Assembly: GCF_000711225.1 (NCBI RefSeq) | Contig: NZ_JOMG01000002.1 | Span: forward strand, 1,934,501-1,998,500 | Length of the DNA: 64,000 bases | Reading direction: 5' to 3' | DNA from: Pelobacter seleniigenes DSM 18267 | GTDB taxonomy: Bacteria; Desulfobacterota; Desulfuromonadia; Desulfuromonadales; Geopsychrobacteraceae | In this document: positions 45,891-55,168 of the stretch, piece after piece | Layout: the number at the start of each line of letters is the position of its first letter | Numbering within the stretch: the stretch's first letter is position 1 | Program-made: the position numbers and the translations under genes | Notes under the pieces: model-generated | The model's database searches: none | The model's input: the letters and a program-made list of their open reading frames with translations, nothing else | What the model was told of the DNA's origin: nothing

Positions 45891-46204
45891 GTTTTTGCTG
45901 CATGAAATAGACACTTTAGTACTGCTACAATAGCCGATAAAAGCACAGCAAAGATGGCATTGCTGATAAAAATTGTGCCCCAGAGAATAATGGGATTTTC
46001 TGGCTGGAACCCGACGCCTAGATAAAGCGTATTCACTAACCCCGCCGGTACCATTAAGAAGAAATAAATAAGCATTGTGGCGTTAGCGATGAATTTGGGC
46101 AGGGAATACGGCAGACTACCAACAACAAGGCAAAGCGCACAGAGGGCGGCATAAGCCCCTAGTAGACGCCAATAAGTTCTTTTAAAAACTTGAGAAAATG
46201 TCAT
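45878..46204 (-). CDS. small membrane protein, unknown function
   Basis: A 108-aa protein with about three TM helices (LLGAYAALCALCLVVG; MLIYFFLMVPAGLVNTLYL; AIFAVLLSAIVAVLKCLF). I do not recognise the family. No ribosome site is obvious before the ATG, as is usual for cassette genes. It lies between two attC-like elements. Confidence 0.5.
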   Translation of the reverse strand: MTFSQVFKRTYWRLLGAYAALCALCLVVGSLPYSLPKFIANATMLIYFFLMVPAGLVNTLYLGVGFQPENPIILWGTIFISNAIFAVLLSAIVAVLKCLFHAAKTANH

Positions 46205-46214
46205 AGGGTTGGCC

Positions 46215-46300
46215 TGCTAACGAGGGTGTAGAAAAACCCCTGCGCTCCAATGTTGTTGGGAAATCGGCTTCGCCATTTTCCCTCAGATCAACGGTTTGGT
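46215..46300 (-). other. attC-like site 2 (weaker)
   Basis: On the minus strand it runs from ACCAAAC to GTTAGCA, with terminal GAGGG/CCCTC and an inner hairpin GGGAAA...TTTCCC. The heptamers match the RYYYAAC/GTTRRRY consensus only in part. It lies between the PD-(D/E)XK-like gene and the small membrane protein gene. Confidence 0.3.
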
Positions 46301-46401
46301 GACCGGCTGCGTCGTGCCGGGTCAAAATAGTAGAGACCTTTACGAGGACCGCCCCAGCATCACCAGTCCGGTCGACTGGATTGTTGGAATCCCTCGGCTC
46401 A

Positions 46402-46800
46402 TTATTCTGCGAACAACTCGTTCACCAACTCTGGCGTCATGGCGAAGTCACTTAGTCCCTCGACCTGAGTACCAATGCCGCGTATACGATTTTGCGGCAC
46501 AAGAAAGATTTTGCTTTGATCGAGCAAAACTCTATCCTCGTCTGCAATGAGTTGAACCACTGCAAGGATGTGAAAAAGATTAGGCAACCTGTTTATTCTG
46601 AAAGTGTCGCCGGTGGTTGTCTTCACTTGAATAGCTCGAAAGGCGTTACCTCGGATGGCGATAAGATCATTTCCAGAGTCTTTGATCGGCGGTGCGGCCT
46701 GGACGCCATGCTCGAGAAGACGAAGCTGGACGAGGATTTCGCCCGCTGTTCCTGTGCTCATGTTGTTTGTAATCGGGTTCATATCATTCAATTCCAACAT
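46402..46800 (-). CDS. small PD-(D/E)XK nuclease-like protein
   Basis: A 132-aa protein with a restriction-endonuclease-like pattern: Glu in TAGEILVQLRLLEHG, Asp in DSGNDLIAI, and a Q-V-K element in AIQVKTTTGD. Such stand-alone nuclease folds are frequent in integron cassettes and small islands. Either ATG 46800 or 46782 could start it. Activity and target are unknown. Confidence 0.55.
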   Translation of the reverse strand: MLELNDMNPITNNMSTGTAGEILVQLRLLEHGVQAAPPIKDSGNDLIAIRGNAFRAIQVKTTTGDTFRINRLPNLFHILAVVQLIADEDRVLLDQSKIFLVPQNRIRGIGTQVEGLSDFAMTPELVNELFAE

Positions 46801-46970
46801 GTAATATGCTTGATACTGGCCATGTTATAACACGGCTTGTGTCGGGAAATCTTAATTTAATCTTTGTTATTTCAGTATGTTATCTTCTTTTCTTAATTTT
46901 CTCTTTAACGTGATATATAGTTCCTGCTGCTATTTATTAATGTCTTCCCCCCAGCCCAACCGCCTCAACT

Positions 46971-47237
46971 CTATCCAGATTTCAGCTTTGGACAGTCTGA
47001 GTCCTTCCGATCGGTGCTTTTTGACTTCTCCGCAGAATTCTTGAGCATTGTTAAAGCAGCTTCTTTGATCGGGGCCTCTGAAGCATCATAGGTACTGATC
47101 AGCGATAAATGTTCCTCTGACAATCCTTCGGCAGAGCTGTTTACCTTCCTGCTGCTATAAGATTGACTCTCTCCAGTCAGGGCCCACTCAAGGTCAAAAC
47201 CTTTTTCCCTACAAAATGAGTATTGATAAATTACCAA
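46971..47237 (-). pseudogene. C-terminal remnant of a phage-type repressor
   Basis: 88 codons starting at a TTG right after an in-frame stop. The segment FCREKGFDLEWALTGES is the usual junction after the HTH domain of CI-like/XRE repressors (compare LNWLLTGEG), but the HTH itself is missing. The rest is a polar tail. I take it as a truncated repressor. It is divergent from the small gene at 47294. Confidence 0.45.
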
Positions 47238-47293
47238 TCAAAAGCCAAAGCACCAAAAAATAAAACAAAATTCTAGCACGAAAGGGGGGCCTT

Positions 47294-47518
47294 ATGGACG
47301 CAAAAAATAGGCTCAGGGAAAGTGAGACCGATCTTTCAACGGCTGAAGAGCTGGCGAATCAGGTTTTTCGGTGTAGCTATCACACCTGCATGACCGAAAT
47401 AAAAGTCATAAAAGGCTTCCCACCGGCCATAGGTCACCCAGGAGTTAAGGGGAAATTGCACTGGGTGCGCGATGATGTGATCAACAGGCGCAACGAAAAA
47501 TACCGTCGCGCCTGTTGA
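47294..47518 (+). CDS. small protein of unknown function, 74 aa
   Basis: A very strong ribosome site (AAAGGGGGG, 5 nt from the ATG) suggests it is translated. It is basic and soluble with three cysteines. No family recognised. It is placed head-to-head with the repressor remnant, as regulators such as cro or ner are in prophages, but nothing in its sequence proves that. Confidence 0.4.
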   Translation: MDAKNRLRESETDLSTAEELANQVFRCSYHTCMTEIKVIKGFPPAIGHPGVKGKLHWVRDDVINRRNEKYRRAC

Positions 47519-47639
47519 TATCAGTTTTTCCCGGTAATAGCCGTTATCGGGAAAAAAGAGAGGGGGGAGCAGTGTAGCTATTGCTCCGGTGATGAATCAG
47601 TAAGATCAGGCCGCATAGGAAATCTTGGGATGCCTGAAG

Positions 47640-47783
47640 TTATTTTGCACATGCCTTGGTCGATTCTGCAAAGTCTACTGACATGGTGTTGATTGAGGCC
47701 ACCGCTTTCGGAATGTCCAAACCTTTTTCACGTAAACGAACTACCTGCTTACGGTGGTCGAATTGCGTCTGTTGATTGAGCTT
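47640..47783 (-). pseudogene. stop-bounded coding remnant
   Basis: A minus-strand frame of 47 codons without a start, containing FDHRKQVVRLREKGLDIPKA, looks protein-like (charged helical) but cannot be assigned. It is the only coding trace I see in 47519-47833. Confidence 0.25.
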
Positions 47784-47833
47784 TCAGCCGGCGAAGTTAT
47801 TCATACTTTATGGCGACACACTATAATGAAAAA

Positions 47834-49090
47834 TCAACTAATGGCGTCGGATAAAAGATCAAGAATATGGACTGCATGTTGTTTTCCCCCGGCGTGATTG
47901 ATGCTGTCCTGCAGTTGCATGATGCACCCCGGGCAATCGGTGGCTACCAGACCGGCGCCGCTCTGCGCGATATGGGTGGCCTTCTTGGCGCCGATCTTTT
48001 TGCTGGTGTCGTAATGATAGACCGAATAGGTGCCGCCCAACCCACAGCAGCTGCCGGCATTGTCCATCTCGACGTACTCAACCTGGGGCAAGGCTTTGAG
48101 AATCGCCCGGGGCTCCTTGGTGATACCATGGTTACGCAGGTGGCAGGGATCGTGGTAGGTCACCCTGGTCGGTTGGGCCACTTTGGGCAGGGTCGCCAGT
48201 TTTTCCGGCAGCCCCTGCTGAACCAGAAATACGAAGATATCGCGGACCTTGGCTCGGTAGGCCTCGAACTCTGTCCCCATGCCCGGATAGATCTGGGTCA
48301 GGCCGGAATGGCAGGAGGCACAGGCGGTGACGATATAGTCGTATTTGTGGGCCTGCAGCATGGCCAGGTTTTTCCCCGCCAGGGATTCGACGGTATCCTT
48401 GGCCCCGGCGGACACCGCCGGCAGACCGCAGCAGTTCTGGTCTTTGGGGATGATGATGGTCACCCCAAGAAACTTCAGGGCCTTGAGCAGGGCCTCGCCG
48501 CTGTCCGGGTACATGTAATTGATGCCGCAGCCGGTGAAAAACAGCACCGTCGGCTGGCCTGCCTGGCCCGGGATCACCTCGGGGTGACGCTCGCGGAACG
48601 GTTTGGCCGTAATCGGGGGCAGGGTGCGGTCTGAGCTGATGAAGGGGGCGGGAAAGCGCAGCCGCAGACCACTTTGCTCCGGGACCTTTTTGAACAGCAG
48701 CTTGGAGAAGGCGCCGCCGCTTTTGACCAGCAGGTTCATCAGCCCCTGGTGCTTGAGCACGGTGGCAACGCCCTTGCCGAAGGTCGAGAGCCCTTTGCGT
48801 TCGGCGATCTCACGCCGGGTCGCGGCGACGATCTCTTCGGTATGGACCTTGTTGGGGCACTGGCTGTAGCAGCTGCTACAGAGCAGGCACTGGGACATGT
48901 CGAGCAGGAACTGCTCTTCCAGATCGACGTTACCTTTGAGCAGGGCGTCGGCCAGGGCGATCTTGCCCCGCGCCACACGGCCTTCGTGCTTTTCGGCGCC
49001 GAAGGCCGGGCAGTGAGCCCGACAGGCGCCGCATTTGACGCATTGTTCAATTTCGCTACGGTAGTCTTGGAGTTTTTTAAGTTCAGCCAT
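47834..49090 (-). CDS. glcF: glycolate/lactate oxidase iron-sulfur subunit
   Basis: A 418-aa protein: two [4Fe-4S] motifs, CVKCGACRAHCP (about 18) and CLLCSSCYSQCP (about 68), and two CCG domains with CCGLPAVSAG and CCGLGGTYSV. This is the GlcF/LldE-type electron-transfer subunit that takes electrons from the flavoprotein GlcD towards the quinone pool. It lies 22 nt downstream of glcD. Last gene of the hydroxy-acid cluster. A cluster-linked hydroxy acid rather than glycolate could be the substrate. Confidence 0.92.
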   Translation of the reverse strand: MAELKKLQDYRSEIEQCVKCGACRAHCPAFGAEKHEGRVARGKIALADALLKGNVDLEEQFLLDMSQCLLCSSCYSQCPNKVHTEEIVAATRREIAERKGLSTFGKGVATVLKHQGLMNLLVKSGGAFSKLLFKKVPEQSGLRLRFPAPFISSDRTLPPITAKPFRERHPEVIPGQAGQPTVLFFTGCGINYMYPDSGEALLKALKFLGVTIIIPKDQNCCGLPAVSAGAKDTVESLAGKNLAMLQAHKYDYIVTACASCHSGLTQIYPGMGTEFEAYRAKVRDIFVFLVQQGLPEKLATLPKVAQPTRVTYHDPCHLRNHGITKEPRAILKALPQVEYVEMDNAGSCCGLGGTYSVYHYDTSKKIGAKKATHIAQSGAGLVATDCPGCIMQLQDSINHAGGKQHAVHILDLLSDAIS

Positions 49091-49112
49091 AATTGCTCAC
49101 CATAACCGCCGC

Positions 49113-50519
49113 TTAGTGAGCGGCGGTAACGCCGGTTTTGTCGCTGGGGAACATTTTACCCGGGTTCAGAATGTTGTTGGGGTCAAGGGCTTTCTTGATG
49201 GTTTTCATGTAGTCGATGCTGGCATGACTCAGTTCCATCTCGATGTAGGGGGCCTTCATGATGCCGACTCCATGCTCGCCGCTCATGGTTCCGCCCAGTT
49301 CCAAGGCGCCGGCAAACACTTCCTTGATGGCCTTTTCCGCTTTTTCGCTCTGCCCCGGCACTTTGTTGTCGATCATGACGTTGACATGGATGTTGCCGTC
49401 GCCAGCATGGCCGAAGTTGACGATGGGGATGGCGTAGCGGTCGGAGATCTGATCGATCTTGCGGATCATCTCCGGGACCTTGGAGCGGGGAACGCAGATG
49501 TCTTCGTTGAATTTGTCGGGATTGACCCGGCGCAGCGAGGCCGACACCGAGCGGCGGATCTGCCAGAGGGCTTCGCTCTGTTCCGGGGTTTCGGCGATGC
49601 GGGTTTCGACCACGCCGAGGGGTTTGATGATGGCGGCAATCTTGGCAGCCTGTTTGTCGAGGAACTCGCGGTCGCCGTCGACTTCGATGATCAGCACGGC
49701 GTTGGCACCCTCGGGAACTTGCAGGTCGGTGGCCTTGCGCACGCACTCCAGGGTGCGACCATCCATAAACTCCAGCGTGGTCGGGATGATCTTGCCGCGG
49801 ATGATAGCGGAGACCGCCCGGGCCGCACCGTCGATGGAGTCGAACAACACCAGCATGGTCTTTTTGGCTTCGGGTTTGGGGAGCAGCTTGATGATGATCT
49901 TGGTGATCACCGCCAGGGTCCCTTCGCTGCCGCAGATCAGCTTGGTCAGGTCGTAACCGACTACCCCTTTCATGGTCGGGCCACCGGTCTTGATGATGTC
50001 GCCGGTCGGGGTGACGATCTCCAGGCCGATGATGTAATCCTTGGTGACACCGTATTTGACGCAGCGCGGCCCGCCGGCGCATTCGGCGACGTTGCCCCCC
50101 AGGGTCGAGACCTTCAGGGACGCCGGATCGGGCGGATAGAACAGGCCGACTTTTTCCACCGCCTGCTGGAACTGTTCGGTAACCACGCCGGGTTCGACGG
50201 TGGCGACCAGGTTCTCTTCATCGATCTCGAGGATTTGATCGAGCCGCGACAGCCCCAGCACGATCCCGCCGCTGACCGGCAGGCTGCCGCCGGTGAAACC
50301 ACTGCCGGCGCCCCGGGGAAACACCGGGATGGCGTTGGCGTTGGCCAATTTCATGATCCGGCTGATCTGTTCGCTGCTGTCGGGATGGACCACCACATCG
50401 GGCAGGAACTGGCGTTGAGTGGCGTCGTAGCTGTAGCAGATCAGATCGGCTTTTTTAGTGGAGACATGACTCTTGCCGCAAATCTCTTGCAGCTGTTGCA
50501 GTATGGTTGGCGATAGCAT
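49113..50519 (-). CDS. glcD: FAD-linked 2-hydroxyacid oxidase/dehydrogenase (GlcD-like)
   Basis: A 468-aa flavoprotein with PCMH-type FAD-binding domain (about 40-215; PVFPRGAGSGFTGGSLPVSGG is the flavin loop region) and a C-terminal oxidase domain with FGHAGDGNIHVN and MSGEHGVGIMK. Members oxidise D-lactate, glycolate or D-2-hydroxy acids to 2-oxoacids. The ATG at 50519 has AAAGGAAA upstream; the ORF's earlier TTG is unlikely. It pairs with the FeS subunit. Confidence 0.92.
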   Translation of the reverse strand: MLSPTILQQLQEICGKSHVSTKKADLICYSYDATQRQFLPDVVVHPDSSEQISRIMKLANANAIPVFPRGAGSGFTGGSLPVSGGIVLGLSRLDQILEIDEENLVATVEPGVVTEQFQQAVEKVGLFYPPDPASLKVSTLGGNVAECAGGPRCVKYGVTKDYIIGLEIVTPTGDIIKTGGPTMKGVVGYDLTKLICGSEGTLAVITKIIIKLLPKPEAKKTMLVLFDSIDGAARAVSAIIRGKIIPTTLEFMDGRTLECVRKATDLQVPEGANAVLIIEVDGDREFLDKQAAKIAAIIKPLGVVETRIAETPEQSEALWQIRRSVSASLRRVNPDKFNEDICVPRSKVPEMIRKIDQISDRYAIPIVNFGHAGDGNIHVNVMIDNKVPGQSEKAEKAIKEVFAGALELGGTMSGEHGVGIMKAPYIEMELSHASIDYMKTIKKALDPNNILNPGKMFPSDKTGVTAAH

Positions 50520-50599
50520 TGATTCTGGCTTTCCTTTCAAAAAATCCTGTGTCCACCGATGACTGTCTTAGCAAACCCCATTCAGCAAGTGGTCAGCGA

Positions 50600-51499
50600 T
50601 CATACTTTCAGTTGATATCCTTTAGCATTGAGATAGTCGACGATCTGGATCATCTGCTCCACGGTCTTGGCATCGGCATCCATGCCTGGATGACGCACCT
50701 TGGTCGAGGTAAACACCCCCATGCGCTTGAGCAGGTGCTTACGCAGGGAGATCCCCACCCCGGGCTGGAACTCCCAGCGCGTCAGCGGCAGAAAATCGTA
50801 GAACAGCTGCTTGGCTTCCGTCCACTGCCCGGCCTGGGCATGATTGAACAGCTGCACCAGCAGTTCGGCATAGACAAAGCCGGTCATGATCCCCACCGCC
50901 CCCAACTGCAGCTCTTCCAAGGCATAGTTGCCACCCAGGGCACCAAACACTTTCAACGGCTCACCGACGGTTTTCTGCAGCGCCTGCATCTTCATTCCGG
51001 TTGGAGGATCTTCCAGCTTGATGTATTCGATGAATTCAGCCGTCTCGAACATTTTCGTGATCAGTTCCACCGACATAGTGATGCCGGTCACGGCCGGATA
51101 ATCATGGATGATACATGGGATCCGGGCGGCCGCCGAAACCTGCTGATAATATTCCAGCAGCGGCTTGTCCTTCTGGATTCCGTGCGGCCCCAGCAACAGA
51201 GCATCGGCGCCCAGGTCACGGGCTTTCTGTGCTTGCAGCCTGGCCGGGTCGGTGGCCGGAGCCCGGGTGCCCACCACCAGGTGCATGTCGGAGGGCATCG
51301 TGCTACGAAACAGCTTGATGATCTCGGTGCGCTCAGCGTCGGTCATTTTGGGACCTTCGCCGAGCGCGCCCATAATCGCCAAGCCGTGCACTTTTTTCTC
51401 GGCCATGCAGGCCACCAGGCGTTCAATGCTGGCATAGTCGACCGAACCGTCATCGAGAAACGGGGTCGGGACAATCGGGTAGATTCCTTTGAGTTCCAT
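50600..51499 (-). CDS. DapA-family aldolase/synthase
   Basis: A 299-aa TIM-barrel class I aldolase (DHDPS/NAL/KDG-aldolase superfamily). The Schiff-base Lys is in EYIKLEDPP (about 167), Tyr in IIHDYPAVTG, and the phosphate/carboxylate loop in GALGEGPKMT. The family cleaves or forms 2-oxoacids, and this member is unlikely to be true DapA given its catabolic neighbours. It could be a keto-deoxy sugar-acid or hydroxy-oxoacid aldolase. It sits between tctC and glcD. Confidence 0.85.
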   Translation of the reverse strand: MELKGIYPIVPTPFLDDGSVDYASIERLVACMAEKKVHGLAIMGALGEGPKMTDAERTEIIKLFRSTMPSDMHLVVGTRAPATDPARLQAQKARDLGADALLLGPHGIQKDKPLLEYYQQVSAAARIPCIIHDYPAVTGITMSVELITKMFETAEFIEYIKLEDPPTGMKMQALQKTVGEPLKVFGALGGNYALEELQLGAVGIMTGFVYAELLVQLFNHAQAGQWTEAKQLFYDFLPLTRWEFQPGVGISLRKHLLKRMGVFTSTKVRHPGMDADAKTVEQMIQIVDYLNAKGYQLKV

Positions 51500-51961
51500 A
51501 GAATAGACTTTCTCAGCTTGTTATTTAGTTTTCATCCGGAAACGACCCTTTTCCGCTGTGGTGGTGTCAAGCTGCGGGTTTTCTTGTGCGGCGTAAAGGA
51601 CTACACCACCGCGTAACCCATTGATTTCATTGCTACAAAGAAAAATCGCTCGTTTCCAATCTGAAAACTTAGCCGTTACCCTGCGGAGTTTCCGGATGGC
51701 AACTATTTAGCGTAGACAACAGGATTCATTGGCAGAATATGGTGGGTTTATTGGTTATAACAGCCGTCTCAATTAACTCTATTGAGTTGGTGTCCTTGTA
51801 AAAATACCTGAACGTTGCCTATTACGGTATTCAGCACCTTGACCTTCCCTTGCCTGAGGGCCTCGGCCAAATCTTGTTCACTCATCAGAGGGCCCAGTGA
51901 AGTGTTAAGATTGACCTGTTCCGGACGCATCTGGTCGATGCGTCCGGAGACAAGCTGTTAA
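51500..51961. other. interval between tctC and the DapA-family gene
   Basis: It contains a perfect 10-bp hairpin CCGGACGCAT/ATGCGTCCGG (51921-51947, no T-tract), 15 bp past the tctC stop, which could protect or end the transporter message. A minus-strand frame 51769-51930 (53 codons, MRPEQVNLNTSLGPLMSEQD and on) has no clear ribosome site and no known family; I rate it a weak small-gene candidate. Confidence 0.4.
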
Positions 51962-52936
51962 TTACTGCTTCACCCAGGGGTTGGTTTCCCACAGATGGCG
52001 AAAATCATTCTGGTTGGCCTGGAGAGCTTTCAGGAAGTCTTCGGGTCCCAAATAACGCAGAGGCAGATTTGCCTCCTCGCATTTTTTCTGAAATTCCGGA
52101 TCATTAATTGCTTTTTCCACGGCTTCTGCAAACTTTTTCACGATTTCATTAGGGGTGCCGGCAGGCATGGCAATCCCTCTTATCGATGCCATGATGATGT
52201 CAAATCCTTGCTCCTTGAAAGTCGGAGTGTCTGGAAAAAGAGCCGTTCTTTTTTCTGACATTTGGCCAAGAATTTTGACCTGTCCGGTCGAAACAAATTC
52301 CTTACCTTCGCTAACGTTGATGACACCGACATCGACGTGACCACCAAGCAGTGCCGTTCTTGAAGCACCAGCACCGTTGAAAGGAATATGTTTCATGGTA
52401 ACACCAGCCGCCTGAGCAAAGAGTTCAGCCGCGATATGGTCGTCAGATCCGATTCCGGTTGTGCCATAGCTGACTTTGCCTTTTTTTTCCTTAACGTAAG
52501 CAACCAAGTCCTGCAGGTTATTCAGAGGACTGTCACTTTTGACCAAAAAGGAATCCGGATCATCCATCAACTGAGCCACGGGAATGAAAGATTCCAGCTT
52601 ATAGCGGGTGTTTCTTTGCATTGGGATGGTGAGAACGTTGGGAGTATTAATGAATCCAACGGTATAGCCGTCAGGTTGTGCTTCAGCCAGTGCGGTAAAC
52701 CCGATTTCTCCACCGGCCCCCGGTTTATTCAGAACAACAACAGACTGGCCAAGATACTTTTCGATATATATTGCTGCCATGCGTGCAGCAACATCGGTCG
52801 ATCCCCCCGGGGAATAGGCAACAATCATGGTGATTGGCTGATCACTCGGCCAGGCGGCCTCTGCCTTAGGCGCCATCGGCAATGCAAAAGTCGCTATCAA
52901 GACCATCAGGAAAACGAACTTCATTGTTTTTTTCAT
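51962..52936 (-). CDS. tctC: TTT transporter substrate-binding protein TctC (Bug family)
   Basis: A 324-aa periplasmic protein with signal peptide (MKKTMKFVFLMVLIATFALP) and the Bug fold. IVAYSPGGSTDVAARM is the N-terminal ligand loop and VNKPGAGGEIG-type VVLNKPGAGGEIGF the second. These bind carboxylates such as citrate, tricarballylate or dicarboxylates; specificity is not readable. AGGAGG 6 nt upstream selects 52936. Downstream partner of tctA. Confidence 0.93.
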   Translation of the reverse strand: MKKTMKFVFLMVLIATFALPMAPKAEAAWPSDQPITMIVAYSPGGSTDVAARMAAIYIEKYLGQSVVVLNKPGAGGEIGFTALAEAQPDGYTVGFINTPNVLTIPMQRNTRYKLESFIPVAQLMDDPDSFLVKSDSPLNNLQDLVAYVKEKKGKVSYGTTGIGSDDHIAAELFAQAAGVTMKHIPFNGAGASRTALLGGHVDVGVINVSEGKEFVSTGQVKILGQMSEKRTALFPDTPTFKEQGFDIIMASIRGIAMPAGTPNEIVKKFAEAVEKAINDPEFQKKCEEANLPLRYLGPEDFLKALQANQNDFRHLWETNPWVKQ

Positions 52937-53096
52937 CAATTTCCTCCTGTAAGTTGTGTTGATATTCACTGCTGCTGTCTGAGCTATCTCATCTGCTTCT
53001 TGAGCCACTTCGCTATTGATTCAGGGATTTCGACCTCCTTTTCTGACGACTTCTTATGATTGAAATTCCACAGAGTTTTCAGGTTTATGGCAGTTA

Positions 53097-54620
53097 TTAG
53101 AAATCACCGCTGGCAAGTGCGGCTTCCTCGGTCCCGCCTGCTTTTCTCCTGCGGTAACTCCGATATACCGGAAAAATGAGGCTGATGGCGGTCAACAGTA
53201 CCAGTACCGCGGATAATGGCTGGGTAAAAAGTTCAACCGGGGAATCAGCCAGCATGAGGGCTCGGCGCAGTTCGTCTTCGGCCATACCCCCTAGAATCAA
53301 CCCCAAGACGGCTGGAGCGACGGGAATACGAAGCCGCAGCATGACCAACCCAATCAGGCCGCAAATCAGCATAGTATATACATCGGCAATTGAATTATTG
53401 ATGGCGTAGGTGCCGACAACACTGAGTACGGCGATGGCTGAGGCCATCAGGGTGGGAGGAATTTTCAGGCACTGAGCGAAGACGCGGGAACCAAAATAAC
53501 CAAATGCAAGCATAATGAAGTTAGTGAAAAACATACCCCACATCAGGCCATAAACGATTGTCGGAGATTTGACAAAAAGATTCGGACCGGGCTGCAGGCC
53601 ATGAATCATCAGCCCGCCGATCATGACTGCGGCAACCGCGTTGCCAGGGACTCCAAACGACAGCATAGGCGCCAGAGCGCTTGCCGTTACAGCATTGTTA
53701 GCGGTTTCTGACGCTTTTATCCCATCGATGGCACCGCTGCCAAATTGGCTTTTTTGCTTGGAGCGTTGGCGTGCGTCATTGTAGCTGATAAATGCAGCAA
53801 TATTTGCCCCGGCGCCCGGAAGCATGCCAACGACAACGCCAATCACTGACGAACGTATCCATATACCCCAGGACTGTGCCGTATCCTTGGTCCAATTCCA
53901 GCCTTTTGCCGCGCCGAGGACAATTTTGTCCTGTGACTGATTCTTACCGTGTTTTTCCAGAATGAAAAAAACTTCCGGAATGGAGAACAGGCCGATTAAG
54001 GCAACGAGTTGAGGGATCCCATCAACCAGATAGGTCGAGCCGAAATCAAACCGAGTGATGCCGGTGATAGCATCGGTGCCGCTGGTGCTTACCAGAAGGC
54101 CGATAAAACCGCTGATCAGGCCCTTGATGGTCGAGCCACTGATAAAACTGGCGATGGTGGAAAGACCGAGCACCGCAACCCAGAAATATTCGGCCGGACC
54201 AAACTTCAATGCCAACGCTGCCAGATAGGGTGCCACAAACATCAGTGCCAGGGCGCTGATGGAACCACCAAACGCGGAACTGATGACCGATGTTTGCAAG
54301 GCAAGAACTCCTTCGCCACGTTTGGCCATCGGATAGCCATCCAGGGTTGTACAAACGGCCGCTGGTGTCCCTGGAATATTGAGAAGTATCGCTGCAATGG
54401 AGCCACCGTAGATGGCTCCGTTGTACATACCCGCCATGGCCAGCAGGGCCGTAAGGGAATTCAGGCTGAAAGTAAATGGGATCAGTAAAGCGACTCCCAT
54501 GGTGGCGGAAAGGCCAGGAAGTGCTCCGACGATGATGCCAACGCCGGTCGCGACTACCATAGCTATGATCGACGTCCATTCAAAAACGGAAGACAATGAT
54601 GCAATTAAATGTTCAATCAT
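53097..54620 (-). CDS. tctA: TTT transporter large membrane subunit TctA
   Basis: A 507-aa membrane protein with about 11-12 helices. GALPGLSATMGVALLIPFTF near the N-terminus and GMLPGAGANIAAFISY in the middle are the duplicated TctA motifs. It forms the transport channel with TctB and is fed by TctC. It starts 3 nt after the tctB stop. Confidence 0.95.
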   Translation of the reverse strand: MIEHLIASLSSVFEWTSIIAMVVATGVGIIVGALPGLSATMGVALLIPFTFSLNSLTALLAMAGMYNGAIYGGSIAAILLNIPGTPAAVCTTLDGYPMAKRGEGVLALQTSVISSAFGGSISALALMFVAPYLAALALKFGPAEYFWVAVLGLSTIASFISGSTIKGLISGFIGLLVSTSGTDAITGITRFDFGSTYLVDGIPQLVALIGLFSIPEVFFILEKHGKNQSQDKIVLGAAKGWNWTKDTAQSWGIWIRSSVIGVVVGMLPGAGANIAAFISYNDARQRSKQKSQFGSGAIDGIKASETANNAVTASALAPMLSFGVPGNAVAAVMIGGLMIHGLQPGPNLFVKSPTIVYGLMWGMFFTNFIMLAFGYFGSRVFAQCLKIPPTLMASAIAVLSVVGTYAINNSIADVYTMLICGLIGLVMLRLRIPVAPAVLGLILGGMAEDELRRALMLADSPVELFTQPLSAVLVLLTAISLIFPVYRSYRRRKAGGTEEAALASGDF

Positions 54621-54623
54621 GAT

Positions 54624-55076
54624 TTACCTCATCAGGCCAACGGGCAGCGGAACTTTGAACAGAACCGTAAAACAGAAATAGAGAAAGACCATGAGGCAGA
54701 TGGTAAACAGAAACACGGTCCGTTTCTTCACCCCTCCCCAGCAAAGCCCAACGGCAATCAGGAAAAGAGCACTGGATGTGTAAAATCCAATAATTTTCAA
54801 GGCAATGCCATAAGCAGCCAAGACCCCGGTAACCAGAAGAAACGGTCCCCAAGGCATTTTTTCAGCCATAACAGGCTGTTTCTGCGTCAGGCGTTCTTTG
54901 CGCTGGGTCAGATAGCCCTCTATGGCAAGAAGAATGAGGAGGATACCGATACTGATCAGGCATATTCTCGGGAAAAAGGCACTATCGGCATCATAACCTG
55001 TTGTGATCCATATCCCGATAGCCACAAGCACCAAGCCGGAGACTGCAATAAATCTGTCTTGAACGATTTGCCGCAT
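54624..55076 (-). CDS. tctB: TTT transporter small membrane subunit TctB
   Basis: A 150-aa protein with four TM helices and the TctB-like N-terminus GLVLVAIGIWITTGYDADSAFFPRI-type segment (Asp-Ser-Ala-Phe-Phe-Pro before the second helix). Gene order B-A-C is standard for this transporter class. Confidence 0.87.
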   Translation of the reverse strand: MRQIVQDRFIAVSGLVLVAIGIWITTGYDADSAFFPRICLISIGILLILLAIEGYLTQRKERLTQKQPVMAEKMPWGPFLLVTGVLAAYGIALKIIGFYTSSALFLIAVGLCWGGVKKRTVFLFTICLMVFLYFCFTVLFKVPLPVGLMR

Positions 55077-55168
55077 TCTTTAAATACCTCTCTGATAAGT
55101 CACTAAATTCTGTTCAGCCATCAAATATTCAGGGAGTGACGTAAAACACCAGGCCATCACCCCGTTGG

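Noticed and set aside
49116-50516. 466-codon forward frame
   Set aside because: It lies fully antisense to glcD, which has clear FAD-oxidase motifs; the forward translation is rich in Gly/Asp/His shadow patterns and has no family features.
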